A stretch of DNA of 64,000 nt from DASUPK01 sp963804595 (GCA_963804595.1 CAWDQZ010000003.1:248001-312000), one strand, 5' to 3'; shown: positions 46,010 to 54,151, numbered from the stretch's first letter. Translations and numbers: made by a program. Notes: a model not told the origin generated them from the sequence alone.

Positions 46010-47343
46010 GATGCGACTCCCAGGGCGAACGAGCGTTGCCGGAACGCGACCTGTCCGGCGGCGACCGTCATCAGAACTCGACCCGTGAGCTCGCGGCCGG
46101 CGAAGCAGTTGTTGTAGGAGCGGCTCTCGTAACCCTCCTCCCCCACGGTCCAGGTCTGCTCGGGGTCGATCAGGGCGACGTTGGCGGCCGCCCCGGCCTC
46201 GAGCCGGGGTGCCTCGATCCCGAAGGGCTCGCCGCCGCAGGTCATCCGCTCGACCAGCAGGCCCAGTGGCAGCACGCCCGGCAGGACCAGATCGGTGTAG
46301 AGGGCGGCGAAGGCGGTCTCGAGGCCGGTGACTCCCCAGGCCGCCTCTTCGAATGGGACCTCCTTGTCCTCGGCGGCGTGCGGCGCATGGTCGGTCGCGA
46401 CGCAGTCGATCGTGCCATCGCGCAGGCCGTCGATCAGGGCCTGGCGATCGTCCTCGCCACGCAATGGCGGGTTCATCTTGAAACGGGCGTCGAGGCTGCG
46501 GACCGCCTCATCGGTGAGCGTCAGGTGGTGCGGCGTCGCCTCGCACGTGATCCGGACTCCGGCGGCCTTGGCGCGCGCTACCTCATCGACCGAGGCGCGG
46601 GCCGACAGATGCTGGACGTGGATCGGGGCATCCTCGTAGAGGGCAATCGAGCAGTCACGGGCGATCATCGTCGACTCGGAGACGGCGGGCACGCCCGCCA
46701 TCCCGAGCGCGGCCGAGACCTCCCCTTCGTGCATCACCCCGCCGGAGGAGAGCTCGGGGTCCTCCTCGTGAAGAGCGATCAGCCCGCCGGCGAGCAGCTG
46801 ATACTGGAGGGCCCGGCGCAGAACCCGCGCGTTGGCGATCGGCAGGCCATCGTCGGAGAAGCCGAGCGCCCCGGCATCGCTGAGCTCGGCCATCTCGGTG
46901 AGCTCGGCGCCGTCCATCCCGCGGGTGACGTTGGCGACGAAGCCGACGGGAATGGACGCCTCGCGCACGGCCCACTCCCGGACCGACCCGAGGACCGCGG
47001 CCGAGTCGATCGGCGGCGAGGTGTTCGCCATCGCGATCACTGCGCAGTACCCGCCCGCCGCCGCTGAACGGGTGCCGGTCTCCAGGTCCTCCTTGTGCTC
47101 CTCGCCGGGGACCCGGAAGTGGACGTGCGGGTCGACGAATGCCGGCAGGGCGAGCATGCCCTCGCCGTCGACGATCTCAGCGCCCTCGATCTCCGGCGCG
47201 CCTCCGGACTCCGCGAGCTCGGCGATCTCCCCGTCGCGGATGACGAGGTCGCGGCTCGCGTCGAGCCCGGTCCGTGGATCGAAGAGCCTGGCCCCGCTAA
47301 CGATCAGGTTCGCCGGCGACCCCGGCCGCGAGACCAGCGTCAT
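46006..47343 (-). CDS. pyrC: Dihydroorotase
   Basis: PyrC cyclises carbamoyl aspartate to dihydroorotate. The 445-residue amidohydrolase (class I type) has the zinc motif FVDPHVHFRVPGEEHKEDLE, later histidines (IHVQHLSA; CEATPHHLTL) and the catalytic Asp region CVATDHAPHA. The ATG at 47343 overlaps the pyrB stop (ATGA). A longer same-frame reading into pyrB is only an overlap. Its stop overlaps the CTG of the isochorismatase-like gene. Confidence 0.97.
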   Translation of the reverse strand: MTLVSRPGSPANLIVSGARLFDPRTGLDASRDLVIRDGEIAELAESGGAPEIEGAEIVDGEGMLALPAFVDPHVHFRVPGEEHKEDLETGTRSAAAGGYCAVIAMANTSPPIDSAAVLGSVREWAVREASIPVGFVANVTRGMDGAELTEMAELSDAGALGFSDDGLPIANARVLRRALQYQLLAGGLIALHEEDPELSSGGVMHEGEVSAALGMAGVPAVSESTMIARDCSIALYEDAPIHVQHLSARASVDEVARAKAAGVRITCEATPHHLTLTDEAVRSLDARFKMNPPLRGEDDRQALIDGLRDGTIDCVATDHAPHAAEDKEVPFEEAAWGVTGLETAFAALYTDLVLPGVLPLGLLVERMTCGGEPFGIEAPRLEAGAAANVALIDPEQTWTVGEEGYESRSYNNCFAGRELTGRVLMTVAAGQVAFRQRSFALGVAS

Positions 47344-48299
47344 GCCGGCTGCCCAATCGTCGGGGTGTCCACGGGCGCAGGGCCGCGCTCGGGCTGAGAG
47401 CGGTCGCTGCCGGCGAGCAGCTCGTACAGGATCGCCATACGGACCACCAGGCCGCTCTCGACCTGCCCGGTGATCAGCGACTGCGGCGAGTCGATCACCT
47501 CGGGAGCCAGCTCCACGCCGCGGTTCACAGGCCCCGGGTGCATGAGCAACTGCCGGGGACCCAGCCGGCGCGAGTCGATCTGGTAACGGGCCGCGTATTC
47601 GCGCAGTGAGGGGACGAAGCTCTCGCTCATGCGCTCGCGCTGCATCCGCAGGGCGTAGACGACGTCGGCCTCGCTCAGCCCTTCCAGGTCGTAGGAGATC
47701 TCGCACCCGAGGGCCTCGATCCCCCTCGGAATCAGCGTGGGCGGCCCGCAGAGGGTCACCTTCGCCCCCATCTTCCGGAAGGCGAGCAGGCAGGAGCGTG
47801 CGACCCGGCTGTGCAGGACGTCGCCGACGATCCAGATGTTGGTTCCCTCCAGGGAGTCGAGCCGCTGGAGCAGCGTGAACACGTCCAGCAGGGCCTGGGT
47901 GGGGTGCTCGTGCTTGCCATCGCCGGCGTTGATCACCGACGCCTCGGTCCAGTTGGCGACCAGCTGCGCTGCACCCGCATGGGGGGAGCGAATGACGATC
48001 GCCGCCGGGTCGTAGGCCGAGAGCGTCGCGACCGTGTCCTTCAGCGATTCGCCCTTGTCGACCGAGGAGCCGGCCGACTTGACGCTGACCACGTCAGCCG
48101 AGAGGCGCTTTGCCGCGAGCTCGAAGGAGGAGAGAGTGCGGGTGCTCGACTCGTAGAAGAGGTTGACGATGGTGCGCCCGCGCAGGGTCGGCACCTTCTT
48201 GATGTCGCGCCGGCCGACCTCGGCGAAGCTCTCCGCCCGCTCGAGGATGCGGTCCATCTCCCCACGCGAGAGTTCCTCCACTCCGAGCAGGTGCTTCAT
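47340..48299 (-). CDS. pyrB: Aspartate carbamoyltransferase, catalytic subunit
   Basis: PyrB transfers carbamoyl phosphate to aspartate. The 319-residue protein has the carbamoyl-phosphate site FYESSTRTLSSFELA, the HPTQALLDVFTL loop, LHSRVARS and HPGPVNRGVEL. No regulatory pyrI is present. It overlaps pyrR and pyrC by 4 bp each. Confidence 0.98.
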   Translation of the reverse strand: MKHLLGVEELSRGEMDRILERAESFAEVGRRDIKKVPTLRGRTIVNLFYESSTRTLSSFELAAKRLSADVVSVKSAGSSVDKGESLKDTVATLSAYDPAAIVIRSPHAGAAQLVANWTEASVINAGDGKHEHPTQALLDVFTLLQRLDSLEGTNIWIVGDVLHSRVARSCLLAFRKMGAKVTLCGPPTLIPRGIEALGCEISYDLEGLSEADVVYALRMQRERMSESFVPSLREYAARYQIDSRRLGPRQLLMHPGPVNRGVELAPEVIDSPQSLITGQVESGLVVRMAILYELLAGSDRSQPERGPAPVDTPTIGQPA

Positions 48300-48877
48300 G
48301 GCGTCTCCTTGGCTGTCCCCATGAAGCGGGTCGCTCGCATAGGTGTGATCGCGACCTCGTCGACGCCATCGGTCTCCTCCAGTCGCACGTTCACCCGCTC
48401 GCCGGGCGCCGTCGGCAGGTTCTTGCCGACGTAGTCGGGTCGGATCGGCAGCTCCCGATGACCGCGGTCGGCGAGCACGGCGAGCTGCACCCGGGCGGGA
48501 CGGCCGTAGTCGAAGAGCGCGTCGATCGCGGCGCGGACGGTCCGGCCCGTGTAGAGGACGTCGTCGACCAGGACGACGGTGCGGCCGGAGAGGTCGAAGT
48601 CGAGGTGGGAGTCGTGGACGATCGGGGCGTCACGGGGCTCGCGGCGCTCGATGTCGTCGCGGTAGAAGGAGATGTCGAGGTCGCCGAGAGGGACGTCGGT
48701 CCCGGTGAGCTCACCGACTAAGGCGTGCAGGCGGCGGCAGATCACGGCGCCGCGCGTGTGGATGCCGACCAGCGCCAGCCGATCCGACTCCTCGTTCTTC
48801 TCGACGATCTCGTGGGCGATACGGACCAGCGTCCGCCTCAGATCGTCGTGATCGAGCACGACCTTCTCGTCGCTCAC
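48296..48877 (-). CDS. pyrR: PyrR regulator / uracil phosphoribosyltransferase
   Basis: PyrR senses UMP/UTP and binds pyr mRNA; it also has weak uracil phosphoribosyltransferase activity. The 193-residue protein has the PRPP loop VVLVDDVLYTGRTVRAA, ALVGIHTRGAV, and PIRPDYVGKNLPT. A longer reading upstream lacks family sequence. The GTG at 48877 has a GGAG about nine bases upstream and gives the right length. First gene of a nine-gene operon in which nearly all neighbours overlap. A PyrR-type hairpin lies directly upstream. Confidence 0.96.
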   Translation of the reverse strand: MSDEKVVLDHDDLRRTLVRIAHEIVEKNEESDRLALVGIHTRGAVICRRLHALVGELTGTDVPLGDLDISFYRDDIERREPRDAPIVHDSHLDFDLSGRTVVLVDDVLYTGRTVRAAIDALFDYGRPARVQLAVLADRGHRELPIRPDYVGKNLPTAPGERVNVRLEETDGVDEVAITPMRATRFMGTAKETP

Positions 48878-48889
48878 TGCTCTGCTCCT

Positions 48890-48905
48890 TCCCGGCCTCA
48901 CGGGA
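48890..48905 (-). promoter_or_regulatory. PyrR-binding RNA hairpin at the pyrR ribosome-binding site
   Basis: On the minus strand, TCCCG-TGAGGC-CGGGA forms a stem-loop with CCGTGAGG, which fits the CNGNGAGG loop core known for PyrR-binding RNA. The 3' arm shares its last base with the AAGGAG Shine-Dalgarno (48890-48885) of pyrR. This arrangement matches PyrR-dependent translational repression described in mycobacteria. No terminator is seen. Confidence 0.65.
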
Positions 48906-48931
48906 CCGTGGTTAAAGGGGCTTGCCGCGCC

Positions 48932-48937
48932 AGCGTA
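48932..48937 (-). promoter_or_regulatory. Candidate -10 element of the pyr operon
   Basis: TACGCT on the minus strand (48937-48932) would give a transcript start near 48925 and a leader of about 48 nt with the PyrR hairpin. The -35 is not clear. The divergent hydrolase starts at 48946. Confidence 0.35.
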
Positions 48938-48945
48938 GCAGCGGG

Positions 48946-49830
48946 ATGCGACGATTCCGGGTCGTGAAGCCGCAGGTTGCGGAAGCAATCGAGCAGCATC
49001 GTCGGGCCGGCCGCGAGTTCGAGGCGGGCGGCGTTCGCAGCTTCGTTCGCGAGCAGGGAGACGGCGAGGCGGTCGTGCTCATGCACGGGATTCCGGTGAG
49101 CTCGTTCCTCTATCGGAAGGTCCTGCCGCTGCTCGCCGAGCGTGGTCTTCGCGGAGTGGCCTTCGACCTGCCCGGCCTCGGGCTGGCGGAGAAACCCGAG
49201 GGTTTCGACTACAGCTGGTCCGGGTTGGGACGATGGACGGGCGAGGCCGTCGGGGCGCTGGGAATCGATACCTGCCATCTCGTCCTTCACGACATCGGTG
49301 GCCCGATCGCGCTCGAATGGGCGCTGCGCAACCAGGACCGCATCGCGTCGCTCACCGTCCTCGACACACTCATAGACGTCGCCCATTTCCGGCGGGTCTG
49401 GACGATGGACCTGGCGGCTCCGCCTCTGATCGGTCCGCTCTGGGTCGCAACGATCAGGCCGCCGGTGGCGCGCTGGCTCTTCTACATGCAGGGCATCGCC
49501 AATCGGTCGGCGACCCCGGCCCACGAGGTCGACGCCCATTTCGCCCTGCTCCATCGCGACGGCGGTGGGCACTCCTTCCGAAGGATCGTCCGCGGCTTCG
49601 AGCTGACCGAGGAGAAGGAGCGCTTCTACACGGAGGGCCTTACACACATCGGCTGGCCGGCGACGATTCTCTGGGCCGATCGCGATCCGGCGCTCGGGGA
49701 GGACCGACGCCGCGCCTTCGAGGACGTCCTCGGCATCGAGGCGAAGGTGATCTCCGCCAAGCATTTCCTCCAGGAGGATCAGGCTCCGGCGGTCGCCGAG
49801 GCCATCGCCGGCACGGCGGACTCCGGTTAG
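48946..49830 (+). CDS. Alpha/beta hydrolase, haloalkane dehalogenase/epoxide hydrolase-like
   Basis: A 294-residue alpha/beta hydrolase with an Asp nucleophile: the elbow is HDIGGP with Asp116, as in haloalkane dehalogenases and epoxide hydrolases, not Ser. The oxyanion region is LMHGIPVSSFLYRKV, the acid is probably in LWADRDPALGE, and His273 in SAKHFLQED is the base. Actual dehalogenase activity needs halide-stabilising residues that I cannot confirm. The ATG at 48946 is preferred over a TTG at 48922. It is divergent from pyrR; its stop overlaps the convergent RNase Z stop by 4 bp. Confidence 0.85.
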   Translation: MRRFRVVKPQVAEAIEQHRRAGREFEAGGVRSFVREQGDGEAVVLMHGIPVSSFLYRKVLPLLAERGLRGVAFDLPGLGLAEKPEGFDYSWSGLGRWTGEAVGALGIDTCHLVLHDIGGPIALEWALRNQDRIASLTVLDTLIDVAHFRRVWTMDLAAPPLIGPLWVATIRPPVARWLFYMQGIANRSATPAHEVDAHFALLHRDGGGHSFRRIVRGFELTEEKERFYTEGLTHIGWPATILWADRDPALGEDRRRAFEDVLGIEAKVISAKHFLQEDQAPAVAEAIAGTADSG

Positions 49831-50810
49831 TCCGGGATCGGAGCCGGCTCGGCCTGCGGCTCGGGTCGCTGCTTCGCACCCTCAGGCACGAGGTGGGGCT
49901 CGCCTCGCTCCGGGAACGGGATCTCGATCAGGTCGAAATCGCGCGGTGCGACCGTGTTGCCGAACGCCTCGCGAGCCTCGTCCAGCACCCTCGAGACGTT
50001 GTAGCGAGACGAGACGTGGACGATCGCCAGCATGCCGACGTCGGCGTCCGCCGCCAGCTCGGCCGCGTCGCGCGCCGTCGAGTGGCCGGTGTCGGCCGCC
50101 CGCGCGGACTCCTCGACCGCGAAGGTGCCGTCGTGGACGAGCAGTTGTCCGGCGTGCGCTGCAACCCGGGTCATCTCGCAGGGTGCGGTGTCGCCGGTGA
50201 TCACGACCTTGCGTCCCTGCCGCGCCTCGCCCATCACCTGGCCGGGCCTCACCTCTGAGCCGTCAACCGAGATCGTCTCACCCCGCTGCAGCCGCCCATA
50301 GTCGCGCGCGTCCGTGACTCCGACGGCGCGAGCCGCGTCCACGTCGAAGCGGCCGGGGCGATCGGGCTCGACGTACGCGTAGCCGAGCGCCTTCATCCCG
50401 TGCTCGACCGCGAAGGCGCGCATCTCGAAGCCGTCGTGTTCCGCCTCCTCCCCCGGTTCCAGCTCGACGAGCTCGACGTCGTAGCGAAGCCTGCCGAAGA
50501 TCCGCCGCAGCGCCTCGAACAGCCCGATCAGTCCGGACGGGCCGATGATGCGAAGCGGCTTCTGGCGCTCGAGCAGGTCGTAGGTCTTGAGCAGGCCCGG
50601 CAGACCGAGGTAATGGTCGGCGTGGAAATGGGTGACGTAGATGTCGTCGACCTGGACGAGGCCGGTCGAGTTGATCATCTGGCGCTGCGCTCCCTCCCCG
50701 GCGTCAACCAGGATCCGGCTGCCGCCGGAACGGATCAGCACGCAGGCGGTCGCCCTCCTCGCCGAAGGCACGGAGCCGCCGGTGCCGAGAAAGACGACGG
50801 AGAGGTCCAT
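49827..50810 (-). CDS. rnz: Ribonuclease Z
   Basis: RNase Z cuts the 3' trailer of tRNA precursors that lack an encoded CCA. The 327-residue metallo-beta-lactamase protein has the zinc motif THFHADHYLGLPG (about residues 59-71), further ligands in HDGTFAVEE and the C-terminal IVHVSSRY. A TAGGCT nine bases upstream of the ATG suggests a leaderless transcript. The neighbouring tRNA gene, divergent from it, lacks an encoded CCA and would be a substrate. The last 25 residues are a charged/Pro-rich tail. Confidence 0.95.
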   Translation of the reverse strand: MDLSVVFLGTGGSVPSARRATACVLIRSGGSRILVDAGEGAQRQMINSTGLVQVDDIYVTHFHADHYLGLPGLLKTYDLLERQKPLRIIGPSGLIGLFEALRRIFGRLRYDVELVELEPGEEAEHDGFEMRAFAVEHGMKALGYAYVEPDRPGRFDVDAARAVGVTDARDYGRLQRGETISVDGSEVRPGQVMGEARQGRKVVITGDTAPCEMTRVAAHAGQLLVHDGTFAVEESARAADTGHSTARDAAELAADADVGMLAIVHVSSRYNVSRVLDEAREAFGNTVAPRDFDLIEIPFPERGEPHLVPEGAKQRPEPQAEPAPIPD

Positions 50811-50838
50811 GGCCCGCCAAGCCTAGACTTGGCACCCC

Positions 50839-50912
50839 GCGCCCGTAGCTCAGCTGGATAGAGCGCCGCCCTCCGGAGGCGGAGGCCGCAGGTTCGAATC
50901 CTGCCGGGCGCG
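50839..50912 (+). tRNA. tRNA-Arg (anticodon CCG)
   Basis: A full cloverleaf of 74 nt. The acceptor stem is GCGCCCG/CGGGCGC with G as discriminator. The D arm is GCTCAGCTGGATAGAGC, the anticodon stem CCGCC/GGCGG, and the loop CTCCGGA with CCG at 50873-50875. The T arm is GCAGG-TTCGAAT-CCTGC. CCA is not encoded. It reads CGG arginine codons. Confidence 0.97.
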
Positions 50913-50922
50913 CTGGAAACGT

Positions 50923-51516
50923 TCAGCGCGGGTCGCGCCACATCGTGGTGACCACGCGTTGTTCGTCCGGCGTCCAGAAGTCCTTTCGGCGCTGGAAGCC
51001 GTGACGCTCGTACCGGTGGTTGTTGCCCGGATTCGTGGACTCCAGGTAGACGGGCTTGTGCTCCCGGTCGGCTTCGGTGCAGACTTCGTCCAGTAGCGCC
51101 ATGCCGATGCCGTGACCGCGCATGTCAGGACGGGTCCCGAGCAGGCTCACGTAGTAGAAAGGTGGCCCGTCCGGGACCGCGGCCTGGAACCGCTCGAGGG
51201 TCTCCAGGACCGCCCCGGCGTGGGGACCGAGCGCATCCTTCAGGAACGGCTCGATCCTTCGCTCGACGTCCTCCGTCAGCTCCAGCTCTCCCGGCGGTGT
51301 GTAGACGATCGTCGCCGAGGCTCGAGTGTCCGCCATCAGGACGGTTCCGCGGGGGAGCGAGCTCTCCACATAGAAGCCGAACATCCTCGTCTGCTGGTCC
51401 CAGCGGGCAGAAGCGTCCGGGAAGATCCAGGACCACAGTGGATCGTCGTGGAACGCCGCCGCGATGGTCTCCATGACCGCTTCGCAGTCGGACTCGGTCG
51501 CGACCCGGGCAGCCAT
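50923..51516 (-). CDS. GNAT-family N-acetyltransferase
   Basis: A 197-residue GCN5-related acetyltransferase. It has an early helix (ESDCEAVMETIAAAFHDDPL) and the acetyl-CoA-binding segment YYVSLLGTRPDMRGHGIGMA (motif A, R-G-x-G-x-G/A type). It ends with PVYLESTNPGNNHRYERHGF, typical of the group. Acceptor unknown. It follows the tRNA on the opposite strand. Confidence 0.88.
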   Translation of the reverse strand: MAARVATESDCEAVMETIAAAFHDDPLWSWIFPDASARWDQQTRMFGFYVESSLPRGTVLMADTRASATIVYTPPGELELTEDVERRIEPFLKDALGPHAGAVLETLERFQAAVPDGPPFYYVSLLGTRPDMRGHGIGMALLDEVCTEADREHKPVYLESTNPGNNHRYERHGFQRRKDFWTPDEQRVVTTMWRDPR

Positions 51517-51535
51517 CGGCCGCCCATCCTGGCAT

Positions 51536-52000
51536 TCAGACGACGCAGACGTTCCGCACGTGGAGCTCGACGCGTGTCATGCGATGCCGCTGGACCTGCA
51601 CTCGTTTGGTCTCACCCGTCAGACAGGGCGCGATGATCGCCGCTGGCCGTGCACCGGCCGGACAGACCGTGGTCGGCGTCGGCTCGCATGACGGCGGATT
51701 CGGCGGGATCGCACTGACGTCGTATTGCCCCCGCTTCACCTCGAGGCGAAAGTGCCCGTCGCTGGTCTCCTGGCTCGCGACCAGCGCAGCGTCGCTCGCG
51801 CGGCGCACGTTGATCGTGACCGTGCCCGCATAGGCGGGGGGTGGCGGAGGCGGATCTGCGCAGGCGCCTCGACAGGTGCTGTCGAGGACCACGCCCTTGA
51901 CGCCGGCCGGCTTGTGCTTGTGGTGTCGCCTGCCTGCGTCGGCGAAGGCGGGCGCCACCGCAACCGCAACCAACACGACTAGAGCCGCGCACCTCCGCAT
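51536..52000 (-). CDS. Small secreted protein with carboxypeptidase-regulatory-like beta fold
   Basis: A 154-residue protein. The ATG at 52000 gives a Sec signal (MRRCAALVVLVAVAVAPAFA). A proline run follows, then a beta-rich domain: GTVTINVRRASDAALVASQ and GHFRLEVKRGQYDVSAIPP are typical of a carboxypeptidase-regulatory or Ig-like fold. Several cysteines suggest extracellular disulfides. The same frame continues upstream of the ATG into the remnants at 52001-52376. Function unknown. Confidence 0.65.
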   Translation of the reverse strand: MRRCAALVVLVAVAVAPAFADAGRRHHKHKPAGVKGVVLDSTCRGACADPPPPPPAYAGTVTINVRRASDAALVASQETSDGHFRLEVKRGQYDVSAIPPNPPSCEPTPTTVCPAGARPAAIIAPCLTGETKRVQVQRHRMTRVELHVRNVCVV

Positions 52001-52376
52001 GGGCCTTCCATACCCCGGCCGATTCGGCGTCAACCGCGCCCGCAGCGGGAGCGATCGATCGACCCCGAGGTGCGAGACCTCCTTCGCCCGGAACTCGACC
52101 CGCAGCACTCCCTTCTTCACCGACCATGCCTTCCGCTTGAGCGTCTTGCCGTCCAGCCGGCACGAGCGCAGAGGGTCGCAGCTTGTGCTTCAGGGTTGTG
52201 AGTGATCGCCTCCAGCCGAGATCCGGTACCGCTTCCGCGTCGGATCGTCAGCTTCCAGGATCCGATTCGCCGCCGCCCGAAGGCGCCAGGCTCACCTGTG
52301 CTGAGGCGGCGGGGACCCAGACGAGCAGCGCACAAACGACGAGCCCAGCGGCGAGCAGGTGCCCGCGCCGAGTCAT
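52001..52376 (-). pseudogene. Disrupted secreted-protein gene
   Basis: An ATG at 52376, 7 bp after the moaD stop, opens a signal-peptide-like frame (GHLLAAGLVVCALLVWVPAA, then SAQVSLAPSGGGESDPGS) that stops after 42 codons. In a second frame the sequence continues as protein-like RILEADDPTRKRYRISAGG, then a stop, then LDGKTLKRKAWSVKKGVLRV. At least one frameshift and one stop separate the parts. It could be a decayed gene or one hit by sequencing indels. It lies 3' of thrC-moaD on the same strand. Confidence 0.4.
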
Positions 52377-52383
52377 TGCGCGA

Positions 52384-52656
52384 TCAGCCGCCAGCGACGG
52401 CGGGGAGGATCGTCACCTCGTCCCCGTCGGAGACCTGCGTATCGAGTCCGTCCTGAAAGCGGATGTCCTCGCCCGAGACGTAGACGTTGACGAAGCGCCG
52501 GAGGTCGCCGTCCTGGGTGATCCTCTCCCGCAGCCCGTCGTGCTGGTCGAAGACCGCATCGAGTGCCTCGCCGACTGTCGAACCCTCGACCTCGAGCTCG
52601 CCTTCGCCGCCGGTGGCGGCCCGTAGTTGCGCGGGGATCTTGACCGTGATGCTCAT
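52384..52656 (-). CDS. MoaD/ThiS-family sulfur-carrier protein
   Basis: A 90-residue ubiquitin-like protein (ITVKIPAQLRAATGGEGELE; SDGDEVTILPAVAGG) ending in Gly-Gly. The terminal glycine is the site of adenylation and thiocarboxylation in this family. CysO in mycobacteria and HcyS in Wolinella show that such proteins can donate sulfide for cysteine or homocysteine. It lies 44 bp downstream of thrC, as it does in other actinobacteria, and shares the SAM riboswitch leader. A cofactor role (molybdopterin, thiamine) is less likely since no such genes are nearby. Confidence 0.9.
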   Translation of the reverse strand: MSITVKIPAQLRAATGGEGELEVEGSTVGEALDAVFDQHDGLRERITQDGDLRRFVNVYVSGEDIRFQDGLDTQVSDGDEVTILPAVAGG

Positions 52657-52700
52657 CGTCGGGCGGAAATCTTAGTCATCGACGGCACGCGGGCACACCT

Positions 52701-53936
52701 CTACGCCGAGACCTCCGCAGGCCGGAACGTCGCTTCGAACGCATCCAGCGTCGGCTCGATCTCATGCATCTGGAATGACTCGCGCGCGGCGTCGACCGTC
52801 TTCAGTCCCTCGCCGGTGATGTAGGCGACGACCCGCTCGTCCGGCCCGATCACTCCGGCCTCGGCGAGCTTGGTCAAGACCCCGATCGTCACGCCGCCCG
52901 CGGTCTCGGTGAAGACGCCGGTCGTCTCGGCGAGCAGCCTGATCCCGGCGCGTATCTCGTCGTCGGCGACGGACTCGATCACCCCGCCGCTCGTGCGCGC
53001 CAACTCCAGCGCGTAGGGGCCGTCCGCCGGATCCCCGATCGCGAGGCTCTTGGCGATCGTGTCGGGCGAGCGCTCCGGCTTGCATACGTCCCAGCCCTCG
53101 GCGAAGGCCGTCGCCACGGGCGAGCAGCCGAGCGCCTGGGCGCCGCAGAAGGTCGGCAGCTCTCCCTCGACCAGTCCCAGCTCGAGCCAGTCGCTCATGC
53201 CCTTGGCGACCTTGGTGAACATAGAGCCGGAGGCGATGGGCGCCACGACGCGATCCGGCAGCTTCCAGCCGAGCTGCTCGACCGTCTCGAAGGCGAGCGT
53301 CTTGGAGCCCTCGGAGTAGTACGGGCGCAGATTCACGTTGACGAACGCCCAGGGGTGGGTCTGGCTGAGCTCCGTACAGAGCCGGTTGACGTCGTCGTAG
53401 GTCCCGCGGATGCCGACGAGGTTGGTCCCGTAGATGGCGGTGGCGAGGAGCTTCTGCTCCTCGAGGTCCGCGGGCACGAACACGTAGGAGTCGAGGCCCG
53501 CGGCGGCCGCGTGGGCGGCGACAGCGTTGGCGAGGTTTCCGGTGGAGGCGCAGGCGACGGTCTCGAAGCCGAGCTCTTTGGCCTTGGCCACCGCGACCGC
53601 GACGACGCGGTCCTTGAAGGAGTGGGTCGGGTTGGCAGCGTCGTTCTTGATCCAGACCTCCCCCAGTCCCAGCCGCTCGGCGAGCCGGTCGGCGCGGATC
53701 AGGGGGGTGAGCCCCGGTTCGAGCGGATCCCCGGGGCGAGCCTCGAAGGGCAGAAAGTCGGAGTAGCGCCAGATGCCCCGCGAACCGGTCTGGATCTTGC
53801 GACGGGCCTCTTCGGGATCGAGGCCGGAGAAGTCGTATGAGACCTCGAGCGGCCCGAAGCACTGCTCACAGACGAAGCGAGCCTCCAGCGGATAGCTCTC
53901 GCCGCACTCCTTGCATTTCAAAGACTCGACTGACAT
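52701..53936 (-). CDS. thrC: Threonine synthase (or threonine-synthase-like O-phosphohomoserine enzyme)
   Basis: A 411-residue fold-type II PLP enzyme. An N-terminal zinc ribbon (Cys8, Cys11, Cys23, Cys26) leads to the PLP-lysine motif NPTHSFKDRVV (Lys near residue 110) and the substrate loop CASTGNLANAVA. The Gly-rich VAPIASGSMFTKVAKG is the phosphate cradle. Threonine synthase converts O-phosphohomoserine to threonine. The upstream SAM-I riboswitch and downstream sulfur-carrier gene are odd for threonine synthesis and raise the chance of a role in homocysteine formation. A GAGGAG lies a few bases upstream of the ATG. Confidence 0.9.
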   Translation of the reverse strand: MSVESLKCKECGESYPLEARFVCEQCFGPLEVSYDFSGLDPEEARRKIQTGSRGIWRYSDFLPFEARPGDPLEPGLTPLIRADRLAERLGLGEVWIKNDAANPTHSFKDRVVAVAVAKAKELGFETVACASTGNLANAVAAHAAAAGLDSYVFVPADLEEQKLLATAIYGTNLVGIRGTYDDVNRLCTELSQTHPWAFVNVNLRPYYSEGSKTLAFETVEQLGWKLPDRVVAPIASGSMFTKVAKGMSDWLELGLVEGELPTFCGAQALGCSPVATAFAEGWDVCKPERSPDTIAKSLAIGDPADGPYALELARTSGGVIESVADDEIRAGIRLLAETTGVFTETAGGVTIGVLTKLAEAGVIGPDERVVAYITGEGLKTVDAARESFQMHEIEPTLDAFEATFRPAEVSA

Positions 53937-53951
53937 GGCGCTCCTCTACGT

Positions 53952-53985
53952 AAAAACCTCCGCCTGGTCTTCGGTGGGCGGAGGT
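53952..53985 (-). terminator. Intrinsic terminator of the SAM riboswitch
   Basis: On the minus strand acctccgcc (53985-53977) pairs with ggcggaggt (53964-53956), followed by a T-run ending at 53952. It lies between the SAM aptamer and the thrC Shine-Dalgarno, 15 bases before the ATG. This is the expected expression platform for ligand-induced termination. Confidence 0.9.
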
Positions 53986-54003
53986 CCGTTTCGGAGCTCT
54001 TCC

Positions 54004-54127
54004 CACATCTTCCAGGCCGCTGATCACCAAACCGCGACACCTGCTGGAGTTGGCACCTTCCTCGGACCGAGATCCGAGGGGGTTGCCGGGGTTTCTTCGG
54101 GCCAGTCCCTCCACCCCTCTTGATGTG
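54004..54127 (-). ncRNA. SAM-I riboswitch upstream of thrC-moaD
   Basis: The minus strand has all SAM-I hallmarks in order. P1 is CACATC (54127-54122) pairing with GATGTG (54009-54004). Then come ATCAAGAG, GGTGGAGGGACTGGCCC, GAAGAAACCC and CGGCAACC. P3 is a hairpin with arms CTCGG/CCGAG, followed by GGTGCCAACTCC and a P4 hairpin. High SAM should stabilise P1 and allow the downstream terminator to form, lowering thrC expression. SAM-I normally controls methionine genes, so its place before thrC is noteworthy. Confidence 0.93.
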
Positions 54128-54145
54128 GTGCGTATGTGACGGAGG

Positions 54146-54151
54146 ACTATA
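54146..54151 (-). promoter_or_regulatory. -10 element of the thrC riboswitch transcript
   Basis: TATAGT on the minus strand (54151-54146) would place the start near 54139, about 12 bases before P1 of the aptamer. The -35 region is weak. Confidence 0.55.

Noticed and set aside
48296..48988. Longer PyrR start at 48988
   Set aside because: It would run through the promoter, the PyrR hairpin and into the divergent hydrolase; the GTG at 48877 has the SD and the family length.
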